From assembly GCF_013410375.1 (NCBI RefSeq), contig NZ_JACCFL010000001.1:3782001-3846000 (forward strand): DNA of 64,000 nucleotides. The letters run 5' to 3'. Below the pieces are notes generated by a model. The model saw only the letters and a program-made list of their open reading frames with translations. It ran no database searches and was not told the origin of the DNA. Position numbers and translations under genes: made by a program. Each line of letters begins with the position of its first letter. The first letter of the stretch is position 1. The stretch comes from Leifsonia shinshuensis (GTDB lineage Bacteria > Actinomycetota > Actinomycetes > Actinomycetales > Microbacteriaceae). This document shows, piece after piece, positions 1 to 9,293 of this stretch.

Positions 1-359
1 TCGGCGGCCGACAGCACGGGGATCAGCCCGAAGGACTGGAACACGAACCCCACGTCGCGCTGGCGGAGCCGCACGAGGGCGGCCTCGTCGGCGGTGGCGA
101 CCTCCACGCCGTTGACGACGACGGTGCCGGAAGTCGGCCGGTCGAGGCCGCTCAGCACGTTGAGCAGCGTGGTCTTGCCCGAGCCGGATCGGCCCTTGAT
201 GACGACGAGCTCGCCGGCGTGCACCTCCAGCGACGCCTCGGCCAGCGCCACCACGGGGCCCGCCGCGGTGTCGAACACGCGGCTCACGCCGTCGGCGACC
301 AGCAGCGGCCCTTCCGGCACGGCCTCGGCACGGTCGGTCACGGTGTCGACGCTCGTCAT
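1..359 (-). CDS. ABC transporter ATP-binding protein (3' part missing, runs off window)
   Basis: This is the N-terminal 119 residues of an ABC ATPase; the rest lies beyond the window start. It reads minus strand from ATG at 359, which overlaps the TGA of the upstream ATPase gene (ATGA). A Walker A motif GRSGSGKTT sits at residues 56-64 and a Q-loop (FVFQSFG) near residue 105. The family is the MacB/LolD-like class that powers FtsX-type permeases. It is the last visible gene of a four-gene operon with another ATPase and two large FtsX permeases, so it probably energises export or extraction of a hydrophobic or peptide substrate from the membrane. The substrate cannot be told. Signature and Walker B motifs are not visible because of the truncation. 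Confidence 0.9.
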   Translation of the reverse strand, partial: MTSVDTVTDRAEAVPEGPLLVADGVSRVFDTAAGPVVALAEASLEVHAGELVVIKGRSGSGKTTLLNVLSGLDRPTSGTVVVNGVEVATADEAALVRLRQRDVGFVFQSFGLIPVLSAA

Positions 360-1360
360 CGGGCGGCCTCCTGGTCCTGCTGCGACGGGTCCTGCTGGTA
401 GGTGTCCGGCTGCGACTGCTCCGCGTGGCCGGCCGGCTGGGCGTGCGGCCACACCCCGACGTGGTCGGCCTCCAGCGCCAGCCGGACTCGCTCGCGCATC
501 CCGAGCGTCGTCAGGTACTCCTGCGGGAGCTGCAGGCGGCCGACCCGGTCGAGCACCGCGTACTCCTCCGCCACGGTGTGCTCGTCGCCCTCCGCGGTGA
601 CGCCCGTGCGGCGCAGCACCTCGGTGGAGGTGCGGCCGTCGCGGATCCGGACCGTGCGGGCGACGTGCTCGGAGACGGTCGGGTCGTGCGTGACGATCAG
701 CGTCGTCACCCCGAGCTCGCGGTTGACGCCGCGCATCGCCTCCAGCACCTCCGCGCTGGTCGCCTCGTCCAGCTCGCCGGTCGGCTCGTCGGCCAGGAGG
801 ACGCGCGGCTCGTTGGCGAGACCCACGGCGATCGCGACGCGCTGCTGCTCGCCGCCGGACAGCTCGGACGGGCGGCGGTCCGCGCAGTGGGCGACCTCCA
901 GCAGGTCGAGCAGCTCGGCGGAGCGGCGCTCCCGGTCCGGCGTCTTCGCCAGCGACATCGCGAGCGCGAGGTTCTCGCGGGCGGTGAGGTAGCCGAGCAG
1001 GTTGCGGGAGGTCTGCTGCCAGACGAACCCGACCGTGCGCCGGCGGTAGTCCACCCGCTCCCGCGACGACAGGGCGAGGAGGTCGCGGCCGGCGACCGAC
1101 ACCTGCCCGGCGGTCGGCTTGTCCAGGCCGGAGAGGATGCCGAGCAGCGTCGACTTGCCCGAGCCGGACGCTCCGACGATGGCGACGAGCTCGCCGCTGT
1201 CGACGCTGAGGGTGAGGCCCTGGAGCGCCTGCACCTCCACGCCGTCGGCGGTGAAGATGCGCACGAGGTCGGCGCAGCGGATCGCGGCGTCGGCTCGGGT
1301 CGCGGCGTCGGCTCCGGTCGCGGCGGCGCCGAGCACGGTGGGTGTGGTCATCCCGGTCAT
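356..1360 (-). CDS. ABC transporter ATP-binding protein with C-terminal AbrB-like tail
   Basis: A 334-residue ABC ATPase with Walker A GASGSGKST (63-71), signature LSGGE (167-171), Walker B VLLADEPTGE (187-196) and H-loop THD (224-226). After the ATPase core there is an extra domain (about 262-303), AVLDRVGRLQLPQEYL and following, which resembles a swapped-hairpin AbrB/SpoVT segment. A Gln/Asp-rich tail follows. ATG 1360 is 3 nt after AGGAGG; a second ATG at 1351 is 12 nt after it, so the start may be nine bases later. Its ATG overlaps the stop of the permease gene upstream (ATGA), and its own stop overlaps the next ATPase. It is likely the motor for one of the two FtsX permeases. The role of the tail is inferred from resemblance only. 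Confidence 0.92.
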   Translation of the reverse strand: MTGMTTPTVLGAAATGADAATRADAAIRCADLVRIFTADGVEVQALQGLTLSVDSGELVAIVGASGSGKSTLLGILSGLDKPTAGQVSVAGRDLLALSSRERVDYRRRTVGFVWQQTSRNLLGYLTARENLALAMSLAKTPDRERRSAELLDLLEVAHCADRRPSELSGGEQQRVAIAVGLANEPRVLLADEPTGELDEATSAEVLEAMRGVNRELGVTTLIVTHDPTVSEHVARTVRIRDGRTSTEVLRRTGVTAEGDEHTVAEEYAVLDRVGRLQLPQEYLTTLGMRERVRLALEADHVGVWPHAQPAGHAEQSQPDTYQQDPSQQDQEAAR

Positions 1361-4116
1361 TGTCCTCCTGTCGTCGGAAGGTCGCCCGCGGCGCGCAGCA
1401 CGGCGGCGGGCGAGGAGCGGCGCGCGCCGGCCAGCGCGACGAGCGTGGCCAGGGCGGCGACCGCCGCGAACCCGGCCAGGGCCGCGGCGCTCAGCCAGGG
1501 GTCCCGCACGATCGCCGGCTGCACCGGGCTGCCGGTGAAGCCGCGGAGGTCGAGCGGGCCGAGAACTACGCCCGGCAGCAGCAGGCCGACGACGGTCCCC
1601 GCGATCAGCCCGACCACCAGCACCGGCCCGAGCTCCCAGGCCAGCACGCCGGCCGTCTGGCGCGCGCTGAAGCCGACCGTGCGCAGGGTGGCGACCAGCC
1701 GGATCCGGGAGGCGGTGTTCATCACCAGCGTGAGCAGCAGAGCGGCCACGCAGAGCAGCGCCGTGAGCGCGATCGAGAGCAGCGCGACCGCCTCGGTGCC
1801 CGCCACGAGCGGCGACGCGTGCAGGGCCGCCCGCTCGGCCACGGCGTCGCCGACGAGGGCGCCCTTCCCGCCGATGCGCGCGAGCGCGGAGTGCACCGCC
1901 GCGGCGTCGGCGCCGGGCGCGAGGGCGACCAGGACGGTCTGCGGGGCGCCGGCGACCTCGCTCGACCGCGGCAGCGTCGAGCGGTCGATGATCGCCCAGC
2001 GGGCGTCGCGCACGTACACGCCCGGCGCGAAGTCCAGCTCGGTGACGGCCAGGTGCACGTTGCTGCCCTGCCCGACGATCAGGGCGCTGGTGACCGGGAT
2101 GCGGCTCTCCCAGCCGCCGAGCACCGCGCCGGTGCGGCCGGGGAGGCCGCCGGTGAGCAGGGTCGAGAGGCGCGCGGACGCGGGCAGGTCGCGCTGGACG
2201 CCATCCAGCTGCTTCGGATCGACGAGGTAGCCCGAGACGACCTCCGTGGTTCCGCCGGCGCTGATCGCGACGCCGCCCGCCCAGTCCACGGTCGCGGTGG
2301 CCGCCACGCCGGGGATCCGCTTCACCGCGGCGAGCTGACCGGTGTCGAGGGTGGAGGCCGCGGTCAGCGACAGGTCGGAGCCGACGCGCGCCCGGGCGCC
2401 CTGGTCCAGGCCGTCGCGGGCGGTCGCGAGCACGCTCACCGAGAACAGGGCGATGCTCGCACCGGCAACCAGGGCGAACACGGGCCAGAGGACGGCGCCG
2501 CGCCCGCGTCTTCCGGTGGCGCCGAGCGAGCCGGCCGCGCCGAGGAAGGCGACGGCGCCCCTCCCCCGCCGGAGCGCCCCGGTGAGCCAGCCGAGCGGCA
2601 CGACGGTCACCCGCAGCACGACGACGCACGCCGCCAGCGCGACCAGGACCGGGGTCAGCGCGGCCAGCGGGTCGACCTCCAGCCCACTGGCGGGCGCCGA
2701 GAGGCCGCGTCGCGCGAGCAGCACGACGCTGAGCACCGCCAGGCCCAGGACGACGACCTCGGCGACCCACGCCCAGCGCGAGCGCGCGGGCGGTGCGACC
2801 GGCCGCGGTGTCAGCGACCCCGCCGCGAGCACGAGCGCGAGCGGAGGGGCCAGGGCGCAGAGGGCCGCAAGGCCGACCGGCAGCAGCACGGGCACCGCCC
2901 CCGGGGTCACCGCGAGCGCGATCACGAGCCCGACGGCCGCGGCGGGCACGGACGCGAGCGCGCCGTCGAGGGCGAGACTCCCGCGCAGCCGCCACGGCGA
3001 GGCCCCGCGCGCGGCCATCAGCGCGAGAGCCTCCCGGCGGCGGGACACGACGAGCCGAGCGCCGAGCGCCAGCACCGTCAGCGCGACCACGAGCGGGCCC
3101 GCGGCGAGGATCGCGAACAGCGTGTTCGCGGGCTGCGCGCGGGATTGGAACGCGTCCAGCGGCGTGGGCAGGCTGGTGCCGAAGGTCAGCGGCACCGGCA
3201 CCTCGCCGACGCGCGCGACCGGCGGGAGGGCGAGGAAGCTGCCGAGCGCACCGCGGACGGCGGGCAGGTCCTCCACCCGGAACGCGCTCGGCGCGACGGG
3301 GAACCACAGCGAGGCGACCGTCCCCCCGAACGCCGGGGCGACGACGGGCCAGGAGCCCGGGTCCGGCCAGGCGACCGCGCCGTACTCCTTGCCGGCGTCT
3401 CCGGCGTCGACGAAGTGGCCGTGCGCGCGCACCGCGTCCAGGTTCCAGAAGTCGCTCGCGGCGTCCTTCGGCTCGACGAGGCCGGTCAGCTTCAGCTCCA
3501 GGCGCGGATCCGAGGCGATCGGCCGGGTGGCGCCGAGCGGCCAGCCGAGCAGCTTCGCCGCCTCCGGGGTCAGCACGACCTCCACGACGCTGCCTCCGGC
3601 GGGCGGCGGCGCGAGCGGCGCCGTGACCGGGGCCGGCCAGCTCCCGCTCAGCAGCCGCGCCTGATCGCGCAGGCCCAGGTACGCCTCCACCCCGACCGCG
3701 TAGCGGCTGTTGGAGGCGGCGCCGGCAGGCGGAGCGATCGGGACGTCGTAGCTGCGCGCCGCGCTGTCGCCGGGGCCCGCGACCGCGCGCAGCGGCGGAC
3801 GCATCCCCTGCCGCACCGACCGCCCGATGGCGGGGAGGTCGCGCCACACGTCGACCGCGTCGAGGACGGGACCGGCGGTGAAGCTCCCGGTGCGGATCGT
3901 CGTGGTCACGTCGCGGCCGCCGGCGCCGGCCTGCGTGAGCTCGTGCCGCAGCTCGCTCGTGAGCAGCATGCTGGACACCCGCGGCCACGCCGACAGCGCG
4001 GTGGCGGCCAACACCGTCACCAGGGCGAGCAGGACCAGGCCGCCGCGGAAGGCGCGGAGCGAGCGCAGGGCGAGGCCGGCGTCGGACAGCCGCGAGCCGT
4101 GCGTCGCGCGGGCCAT
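1357..4116 (-). CDS. FtsX-like ABC transporter permease, 919 aa
   Basis: A large FtsX/MacB-type permease. An N-terminal membrane anchor (about 22-45) is followed by a long extracytoplasmic domain. A hydrophobic block of several helices starts near residue 325 and includes SRRREALALMAARGAS, the typical cytoplasmic coupling segment. A second soluble domain (about 545-740) precedes the last helices, which carry a second coupling-type segment (RLVATLRTVGFSARQ). The duplicated layout is that of long actinobacterial FtsX permeases of 850-1000 residues. ATG 4116 shares one base with the stop of the preceding permease gene (TGATG), which implies translational coupling, and its stop overlaps the downstream ATPase start. 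The substrate is unknown. Confidence 0.9.
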   Translation of the reverse strand: MARATHGSRLSDAGLALRSLRAFRGGLVLLALVTVLAATALSAWPRVSSMLLTSELRHELTQAGAGGRDVTTTIRTGSFTAGPVLDAVDVWRDLPAIGRSVRQGMRPPLRAVAGPGDSAARSYDVPIAPPAGAASNSRYAVGVEAYLGLRDQARLLSGSWPAPVTAPLAPPPAGGSVVEVVLTPEAAKLLGWPLGATRPIASDPRLELKLTGLVEPKDAASDFWNLDAVRAHGHFVDAGDAGKEYGAVAWPDPGSWPVVAPAFGGTVASLWFPVAPSAFRVEDLPAVRGALGSFLALPPVARVGEVPVPLTFGTSLPTPLDAFQSRAQPANTLFAILAAGPLVVALTVLALGARLVVSRRREALALMAARGASPWRLRGSLALDGALASVPAAAVGLVIALAVTPGAVPVLLPVGLAALCALAPPLALVLAAGSLTPRPVAPPARSRWAWVAEVVVLGLAVLSVVLLARRGLSAPASGLEVDPLAALTPVLVALAACVVVLRVTVVPLGWLTGALRRGRGAVAFLGAAGSLGATGRRGRGAVLWPVFALVAGASIALFSVSVLATARDGLDQGARARVGSDLSLTAASTLDTGQLAAVKRIPGVAATATVDWAGGVAISAGGTTEVVSGYLVDPKQLDGVQRDLPASARLSTLLTGGLPGRTGAVLGGWESRIPVTSALIVGQGSNVHLAVTELDFAPGVYVRDARWAIIDRSTLPRSSEVAGAPQTVLVALAPGADAAAVHSALARIGGKGALVGDAVAERAALHASPLVAGTEAVALLSIALTALLCVAALLLTLVMNTASRIRLVATLRTVGFSARQTAGVLAWELGPVLVVGLIAGTVVGLLLPGVVLGPLDLRGFTGSPVQPAIVRDPWLSAAALAGFAAVAALATLVALAGARRSSPAAVLRAAGDLPTTGGQ

Positions 4117-7100
4117 CAGCGGGTCTCCTCGCGGTAGGCGGTGTCCGCGGCCTGGCGGCGCACGGCCACGCCGTAGCCCCAGACGGCCACGGCGAGAGCG
4201 GCGGCCAGCGCGACGGCGCCGACGGCCATCCCGAGCGGGTCCACCCTGCCCTGCACCGACAGCGTCGCCGGGGCGGTCACGACCGACAGCCGGGCCAGGG
4301 TGTTCCCGACGAGCAGCACCACGACGATCCCGCCGAGGAGGCCGAAGACGCCGGCTGCGCAGGCGACGCCGATCACCTCCAGCCGCCGCGCCCAGGCCTG
4401 CTGCCGGCCGGACAGCCCGACCGCGCGCAGCACGACCACCTCGCCGCGGCGGCGGCGCAGCGCGGCCGTGATCGCCGCGGCCACGGCGGCGACCGCGAGC
4501 AGCGCGCAGCCGGCCGCGCCGAGCCAGGTGCTGGCGACCGCGCCGCCGAGGAACCGGGCGACGAACGCGCCGGACGCCGTCGTGACCGTCGCCTCCGAGC
4601 CGGCGTCCGCGCGCGTGGCGGCGGCGACCGCCGCCGGGTCGTCCGTCGCCAGCCAGACCGAGGAGGCGCGCGGCACCGAGGCGGAGGTCCGGAGCAGCAC
4701 GGCCGTCAGCGCGGGGAGGTCCGCGAGCACGGCTCGCTCGGCCGTCGTCCCCGGCAGCGCAGGGACGATCGTCGCGACGGTGCCCTGCACGTCGCCGAGC
4801 GGGCTGCGCACCTCGATGCGCTGCCCGAGCTGGAGGGAGTCGTCCTGCGCCAGCGCGGTCGTGACCGCGAGCGGGAGGGCGGCGTCGCCCGGCGGGACGA
4901 AGCGCATGCCGCTGTCGCCGGTGAGCGAGGCGGCCCGGGCGGTGAGGGCGCCGGATCCTCCGGATGCGCCGGTCGCGGCGCCGTCCGGCTGGAACGGGCT
5001 CCCCGCCCCGAACGCCGACGGCGCCTGCACCCAGCGCGCGGTCGCCGCCGTCAGACCGGTGAGCGTCACGGTCACGTCGTCGGCGCCGGCCACGGACTCG
5101 GCCGTGACATCCACCGCGACCAGCCGGGAGGCGCCCGCCGGGACGGCGAACGCGACCGAGCCGTCCGCCGCGGGGACCGCGCCGACGGGCACGACCTCCC
5201 CGGTGGCGGTCGCCAGCCACGCGGTCGCGCCGACGACGGTCACGGAGCCCCCAGCCGCGCGCACCGCGACCGTCGCGCGCAGGTCGCCCGCTGCGAGGCT
5301 CGCGCCTTCGACGGGCTTCGGCGGCGTGATCCCGCGGGACAGCGCCTCGGTGTCGAGCAGGTACCCGCCGACCGGGAGGAGCGCGGGGAGCGTCGACGCA
5401 TTCGCCGCGACCACGGCGACGTCGGTGTCCGCGACCGTCCCGTCGTCGACCACGGCCGGAGAGGCGGCGGTGACGCCGGGCAGGCGGCCGAGCCGGTCGG
5501 CGCCGGACACGTCGGAGGGCCCGTGCGGGCTCCCGCCGATCCCGAGGTCCACCCGGACGGGCGCGCCGTTCACCAGCAGGGCGGAGTCGCGGAGGAAGCC
5601 GCCGAAGGTGCCGGCGTACCCGGCCGCGAAGGTCAGCGAGCCGACCGCGAGCACGATCAGCGCCACCGGTCCCGCGAACAGCGCGACCCCGCGCCCCACC
5701 TGGCGCGCAGGCAGGACGCCCGCGACCCCGCGCCCCGCGCCGGCGATCCGCTCGACCGCGGCGGAGGCCGGCCCGAACAGCAGGAGGCCGATCAGGGCGA
5801 TCGCGCACAGGACGGCGGCGGGGGCGACCACCCCGGTCGGGTCGATCGTGTCGGCGCCGCCTCCGACGGTCGGGCCGAAGGCCACGAACCGCCACAGGGT
5901 CACCGCCGCGGCGATGACGGCGAGCACGGTGAGACCCGCGGACACCGCGGTGCGGCCCCGGCCCGCCTCCACCGCCCCGGGAGACTCGGAGGCCGCGCGG
6001 GCGGAGAACACGACGGTCAGCGTCGCGGCGGCGATCGCGACCGCGATGGTCAGCACGGGCGGCAGCAGCAGGTCGAGCGCCACGGACGGCGGCCCGGTCG
6101 TCACGAGCAGAACGAGTTGCGCGGCGATCGTACCGATCGCGGTCGCGACCAGGGCGACCAGCCCGGACTCGATCGCGGTCGCCCCGGCGAGCGCAGGGAT
6201 GGTGACGCCGCGCGAGCGCAGCAGCCGGGTCTCCACCCGCCGGGCGCCGGCGAGGAGCTGAGCGAGCAGGACGAGCGCGATCGCCGAGCACGCGGCGAGG
6301 ACGGCGAGCGGCACCGGGATGACGGCGTGCAGCGCCACGACCGACCGCTGCATCGCGGCGACGGTCGCGACGGCGTCGCCGCTCGTGGAGAACGGGCTGC
6401 TGCCCGCGGCCGAGTCGCCGCTGAGCTCCGCCGCCGCCCCGGCGAGCGCGTTGTGCAGCCGCGGGAGGTCGGCGGCGACGGTGCGGGGGGCGTCCGGCGT
6501 CACGACCCACCGGCCGACGACGCCGTCGCTCGCGGCCGTCGCGGCCGCCGCGGGCAGCGCGATGCGGCCGTCCCCGGAGGTCAGGCCGAACCAGGCGGGC
6601 GCCGACGGGTCCGCGGGGCGCCACACCCCGGTGACCACGACGGTGACCGGCGCTGCGGGACCGTCCAGCACCAGGCGGTCGCCGACGCCCACCGAGTGCG
6701 AGCGCGCGAAGGCCGCGTCCACCGCCGCCTCCTGGACACCGCCCGCGGCTCCCGCGCTGGGCCAGCGGCCCTGCGTCAGCGAAACGCGCTGCCGGAGGTC
6801 GTCGCCGGAGACCAGGAGCAGCGCGCTGCGCCCTCCGTGGACGGGGACCGACGGCGCCGAGAACGTGGCGGCGACGGCGACCGGCAGACCCGCGAACCGG
6901 GCGCCGAGCGTGCGGCGGACCTCCGTGTCCTGCGCCGCGAGGTCGGGCAGCGCGCTCGATTCGAGCGCGAGCGATGTCACCGCGGCAGGCTCCGCGGCGA
7001 GCGTCGCGTGGACAGCGGCGGTCGGCGAGCGGAACGCCAGCCCGGTCATCACGCTCGCCAGCGCGGCGACGACCACGACGACGAGTCCCGTGGCGATCAG

Positions 7101-7154
7101 GGTGCCGGCGTGCGCGCGGGAGCGCTGCAGCCAGAACGCCCCCCTCGCACGCAT
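4116..7154 (-). CDS. FtsX-like ABC transporter permease, 1012 aa
   Basis: First gene of the operon and a second large FtsX-type permease. The N-terminus MRARGAFWLQRSRAH leads into a membrane helix (about 18-40). An extracytoplasmic domain, a central helix bundle, another soluble domain and C-terminal helices with a coupling segment (RRRGEVVVLRAVGLS) follow. A TAGGTT hexamer lies exactly 6 nt before the ATG (7161-7166), which fits a leaderless transcript. It shares only general architecture with the following 919-residue permease, so the two probably form a heteromeric transporter with the two ATPases downstream. A lipoprotein-sorting, peptide-export or antimicrobial-resistance role is possible but not shown by sequence. 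Confidence 0.9.
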   Translation of the reverse strand: MRARGAFWLQRSRAHAGTLIATGLVVVVVAALASVMTGLAFRSPTAAVHATLAAEPAAVTSLALESSALPDLAAQDTEVRRTLGARFAGLPVAVAATFSAPSVPVHGGRSALLLVSGDDLRQRVSLTQGRWPSAGAAGGVQEAAVDAAFARSHSVGVGDRLVLDGPAAPVTVVVTGVWRPADPSAPAWFGLTSGDGRIALPAAAATAASDGVVGRWVVTPDAPRTVAADLPRLHNALAGAAAELSGDSAAGSSPFSTSGDAVATVAAMQRSVVALHAVIPVPLAVLAACSAIALVLLAQLLAGARRVETRLLRSRGVTIPALAGATAIESGLVALVATAIGTIAAQLVLLVTTGPPSVALDLLLPPVLTIAVAIAAATLTVVFSARAASESPGAVEAGRGRTAVSAGLTVLAVIAAAVTLWRFVAFGPTVGGGADTIDPTGVVAPAAVLCAIALIGLLLFGPASAAVERIAGAGRGVAGVLPARQVGRGVALFAGPVALIVLAVGSLTFAAGYAGTFGGFLRDSALLVNGAPVRVDLGIGGSPHGPSDVSGADRLGRLPGVTAASPAVVDDGTVADTDVAVVAANASTLPALLPVGGYLLDTEALSRGITPPKPVEGASLAAGDLRATVAVRAAGGSVTVVGATAWLATATGEVVPVGAVPAADGSVAFAVPAGASRLVAVDVTAESVAGADDVTVTLTGLTAATARWVQAPSAFGAGSPFQPDGAATGASGGSGALTARAASLTGDSGMRFVPPGDAALPLAVTTALAQDDSLQLGQRIEVRSPLGDVQGTVATIVPALPGTTAERAVLADLPALTAVLLRTSASVPRASSVWLATDDPAAVAAATRADAGSEATVTTASGAFVARFLGGAVASTWLGAAGCALLAVAAVAAAITAALRRRRGEVVVLRAVGLSGRQQAWARRLEVIGVACAAGVFGLLGGIVVVLLVGNTLARLSVVTAPATLSVQGRVDPLGMAVGAVALAAALAVAVWGYGVAVRRQAADTAYREETR

Positions 7155-7220
7155 TGCTCCAACCTAGCGCTCGCACGCGCACAACCCGTGCGTTTCCGCG
7201 GCTTTCGACGGGAGATCCCG

Positions 7221-8621
7221 TCAGGGCGTCGCCGGGACCGCCCCTTCGCGCAGGTTCGCCCCGCCGCGGTACCGCGTCGCGGGGTGCCGCTGCGGGAGCC
7301 TGCTGTGCCCGTCCCCGAACAGCCGCTCGCGCAGCGTCCCCGAGCGCTCGCCCTCCTGCGGCAGCCGGCCGCGCCTGCGCAACTCGGGGATGACCAGGTC
7401 GGCGAAGTCGCGCGCCGTGTCGAAGGAGTAATACTGACGCAGGTTGATGCCGTCCAGCCCGTCCTCGTCCAGCCAGCGCTCGATCTCGTCGGCCACCGTC
7501 TTCGGGTCGCCGACCACCAGGAACCGGTCGTCGCGGCCGTACTTGATGAAGTCGAGCGCCTGGCCGACGGTCGTGTCCAACGGCAGGAACGGCACCCGCT
7601 CGGCCGGGAACTCGGCCCGCGCCAGCGCCTCCCGCACGGTGAGGTCGCGCGGGAACGCCGTGAGGTCGACGGGAAGGCTGCTGTGGGCGAGGATGCCGTC
7701 CAGGCTGGCGTGCCGCCGGTACAGCCGCCACTTGTCCTCCGCCTCCTCGGTCGTGCGGCCGACGATGACGCCGGCCATCGCGATGAACCTCACGTCGTCG
7801 CGCCGCCTGCCGTGGCGCTCGGCGGCGTCGCGCATCCCGTCGGCGTTGCGGCGGAACTCCTCGCTGGTGCGCCCGCCCGTGAAGACCACCTCGGCGTGCC
7901 GGCCGGCGAACTCGATGCCCGCCGGCGACCCGGTCGCCTGGAACAGCACGGGCGTCCGTTGCGGCGACGGGTGCACGATGTGCGGCCCGGCGACGCGGTG
8001 GCGCTCCCCGACGTGGTCGATGTAGCGCACCTTCGACGGGTCGGTGAAGACGCGCGCCTCCCGGTCGGCGATGACCGCGTCGTCGTCCCAGGAGCCCTCC
8101 CACAACTTGTAGAGCACATCCAGGTACTCCTCGGCGCGGCGGTAGCGCTCGTCGTGCGGAACCTCGTCGTCCAGCCCGAAGTTGCGGGCGGCGTTCGGGA
8201 GGTAGGAGGTGACGATGTTCCACCCGATCCGCCCCTTGGTCAGGTGGTCCAGGGTCGACATCCGGCGGGCGAACGCGAACGGCGGCTCGTAGGTGGTCGA
8301 GAACGTCACCCCGAAACCGAGCCGGTCCGTGACGGCCGCCATCGCCGGGACGAGCAGCAGCGGGTCGAGGTTCGGGCTCTGCAGGCCCTCCCGCAGGGCC
8401 GTCTCCGGGCCGCCCCGGAAGACGTCGTAGGTGCCGACCACGTCGGCAAGGAAGATCCCGTCGAAACCGCCGTGCTCCAGCAGCCGGGCGAGCTCCAGCC
8501 AGTAGTCGAGGTCGGCGAACCGCTCACGATTGTTGCCGGGCAGCGGCCAGAGTCCGTGCGTGATGTGGCTCACGCACGCCATCTCGAACAGGTTGACGAA
8601 GAGCTGCTTGGGTTCGGTCAT
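7221..8621 (-). CDS. FMN-dependent LLM-class monooxygenase (NtaA/SnaA/DszA type)
   Basis: A 466-residue flavin-dependent monooxygenase of the luciferase-like nitrilotriacetate/dibenzothiophene monooxygenase group. Supporting segments are LFEMACVSHITHGLWPL near the start, HGGFDGIFLADVVGTYDVF (about 52-70), FARRMSTLDHLTKGRIGWNIVTSYL, and the VLFQATGSPAGIEFAGRHAE block typical of the NtaA branch. These enzymes use FMNH2 from a separate reductase to oxygenate organosulfur, chelating or other small substrates. No reductase or sulfonate transporter is adjacent, so the substrate is open. ATG 8621 is preceded by GGAAGG with a 7-nt spacer. The product is cytosolic. The gene stands alone, 66 bp upstream of the ABC operon start on the same strand. 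Confidence 0.9.
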   Translation of the reverse strand: MTEPKQLFVNLFEMACVSHITHGLWPLPGNNRERFADLDYWLELARLLEHGGFDGIFLADVVGTYDVFRGGPETALREGLQSPNLDPLLLVPAMAAVTDRLGFGVTFSTTYEPPFAFARRMSTLDHLTKGRIGWNIVTSYLPNAARNFGLDDEVPHDERYRRAEEYLDVLYKLWEGSWDDDAVIADREARVFTDPSKVRYIDHVGERHRVAGPHIVHPSPQRTPVLFQATGSPAGIEFAGRHAEVVFTGGRTSEEFRRNADGMRDAAERHGRRRDDVRFIAMAGVIVGRTTEEAEDKWRLYRRHASLDGILAHSSLPVDLTAFPRDLTVREALARAEFPAERVPFLPLDTTVGQALDFIKYGRDDRFLVVGDPKTVADEIERWLDEDGLDGINLRQYYSFDTARDFADLVIPELRRRGRLPQEGERSGTLRERLFGDGHSRLPQRHPATRYRGGANLREGAVPATP

Positions 8622-8747
8622 GCGTCGCCTTCCGGGTTCTGCTGCTGCTGCTCGCGACCTGTCCCTGGCGAACTCCTGGATCGCGGCGATCAGGTCATGA
8701 GTGTACGTCTGCGGCGGCGCTCGAAGCCGGGTGTCGGCAGCGCGCGG

Positions 8748-8753
8748 TACCGT
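8748..8753 (+). promoter_or_regulatory. -10 box TACCGT of leaderless gene
   Basis: TACCGT followed by exactly 6 nt and then GTG at 8760. No Shine-Dalgarno sequence is present, so the transcript probably begins at the start codon. No convincing -35 hexamer was seen. Confidence 0.5.
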
Positions 8754-8759
8754 CGCCGC

Positions 8760-9293
8760 GTGACCGAGCCATGCGCGCTGTGCGGGGCGCCCGCACACCC
8801 CGGGGCGCCATTAGCGCTGTGCCTTCCGCACCTGCTGGAGGCGCACGAGTGGGTGGAGGGTGAGTTCGGCCAGACCGACCTGCTGCCGTCGCCGTGCGCG
8901 TTCTGCGGCTCGCGGCTGGGCGTCCGGTACCCGTCCGGCTGGCTCTGCGCCGTCTGCGAATGGCGGGTCGGCGAGCCGCCTCCGGACAGTGCGCGCGCCT
9001 CCCGGGTGGACGTCGTCTACTACCTCCGCTACCGCGACCGCATCAAGATCGGCACCACCGCCAACCCCGCGCAGCGGTTCGCGAGCCTCCCGCACGACGA
9101 GGTGCTCGCCTTCGAGCGCGGCGACCGCACTATCGAGCAACGCCGGCACGCCCAGTTCGCGGCGCTGCGCATCCCCGGCACCGAATGGTTCGAGACCGAT
9201 GACGTCCTTTCGGCGCACGTCGCCGCACTGCGGACCGGGGACCCCTGGCTGCTCCTCGCCCGCTGGCGCAGCGAGGCCGCGGCCCGCGCCTGA
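8760..9293 (+). CDS. Zinc-ribbon plus GIY-YIG (T5orf172/Mug113-like) protein
   Basis: A 177-residue protein starting at GTG 8760, chosen because TACCGT lies 6 nt upstream and the MTEPCALCG start makes a sensible zinc-binding N-terminus. Residues 1-80 hold CxxC/CxxC-type pairs (CALCG, CAFCG, CAVCEW) that look like one or two zinc ribbons. Residues about 84-150 match the T5orf172/Mug113 branch of GIY-YIG domains: DVVYYLRYRDRIKIGTTANP, an Arg in PAQRFASL, a Glu/His stretch (TIEQRRHAQF) and GTEWF. GIY-YIG domains of this type occur in phage proteins and possible nucleases; nuclease activity here is inferred. A palindromic repeat array begins 7 bp after its stop. Confidence 0.8.
   Translation: MTEPCALCGAPAHPGAPLALCLPHLLEAHEWVEGEFGQTDLLPSPCAFCGSRLGVRYPSGWLCAVCEWRVGEPPPDSARASRVDVVYYLRYRDRIKIGTTANPAQRFASLPHDEVLAFERGDRTIEQRRHAQFAALRIPGTEWFETDDVLSAHVAALRTGDPWLLLARWRSEAAARA

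Noticed and set aside
1342-9293. Very long plus-strand open frames opposite the ABC and monooxygenase genes
   Set aside because: They lie antisense to clearly homologous proteins and have Arg/Gly/Ala/Pro-biased products. In DNA this GC-rich, stop codons are rare in the shadow frames.
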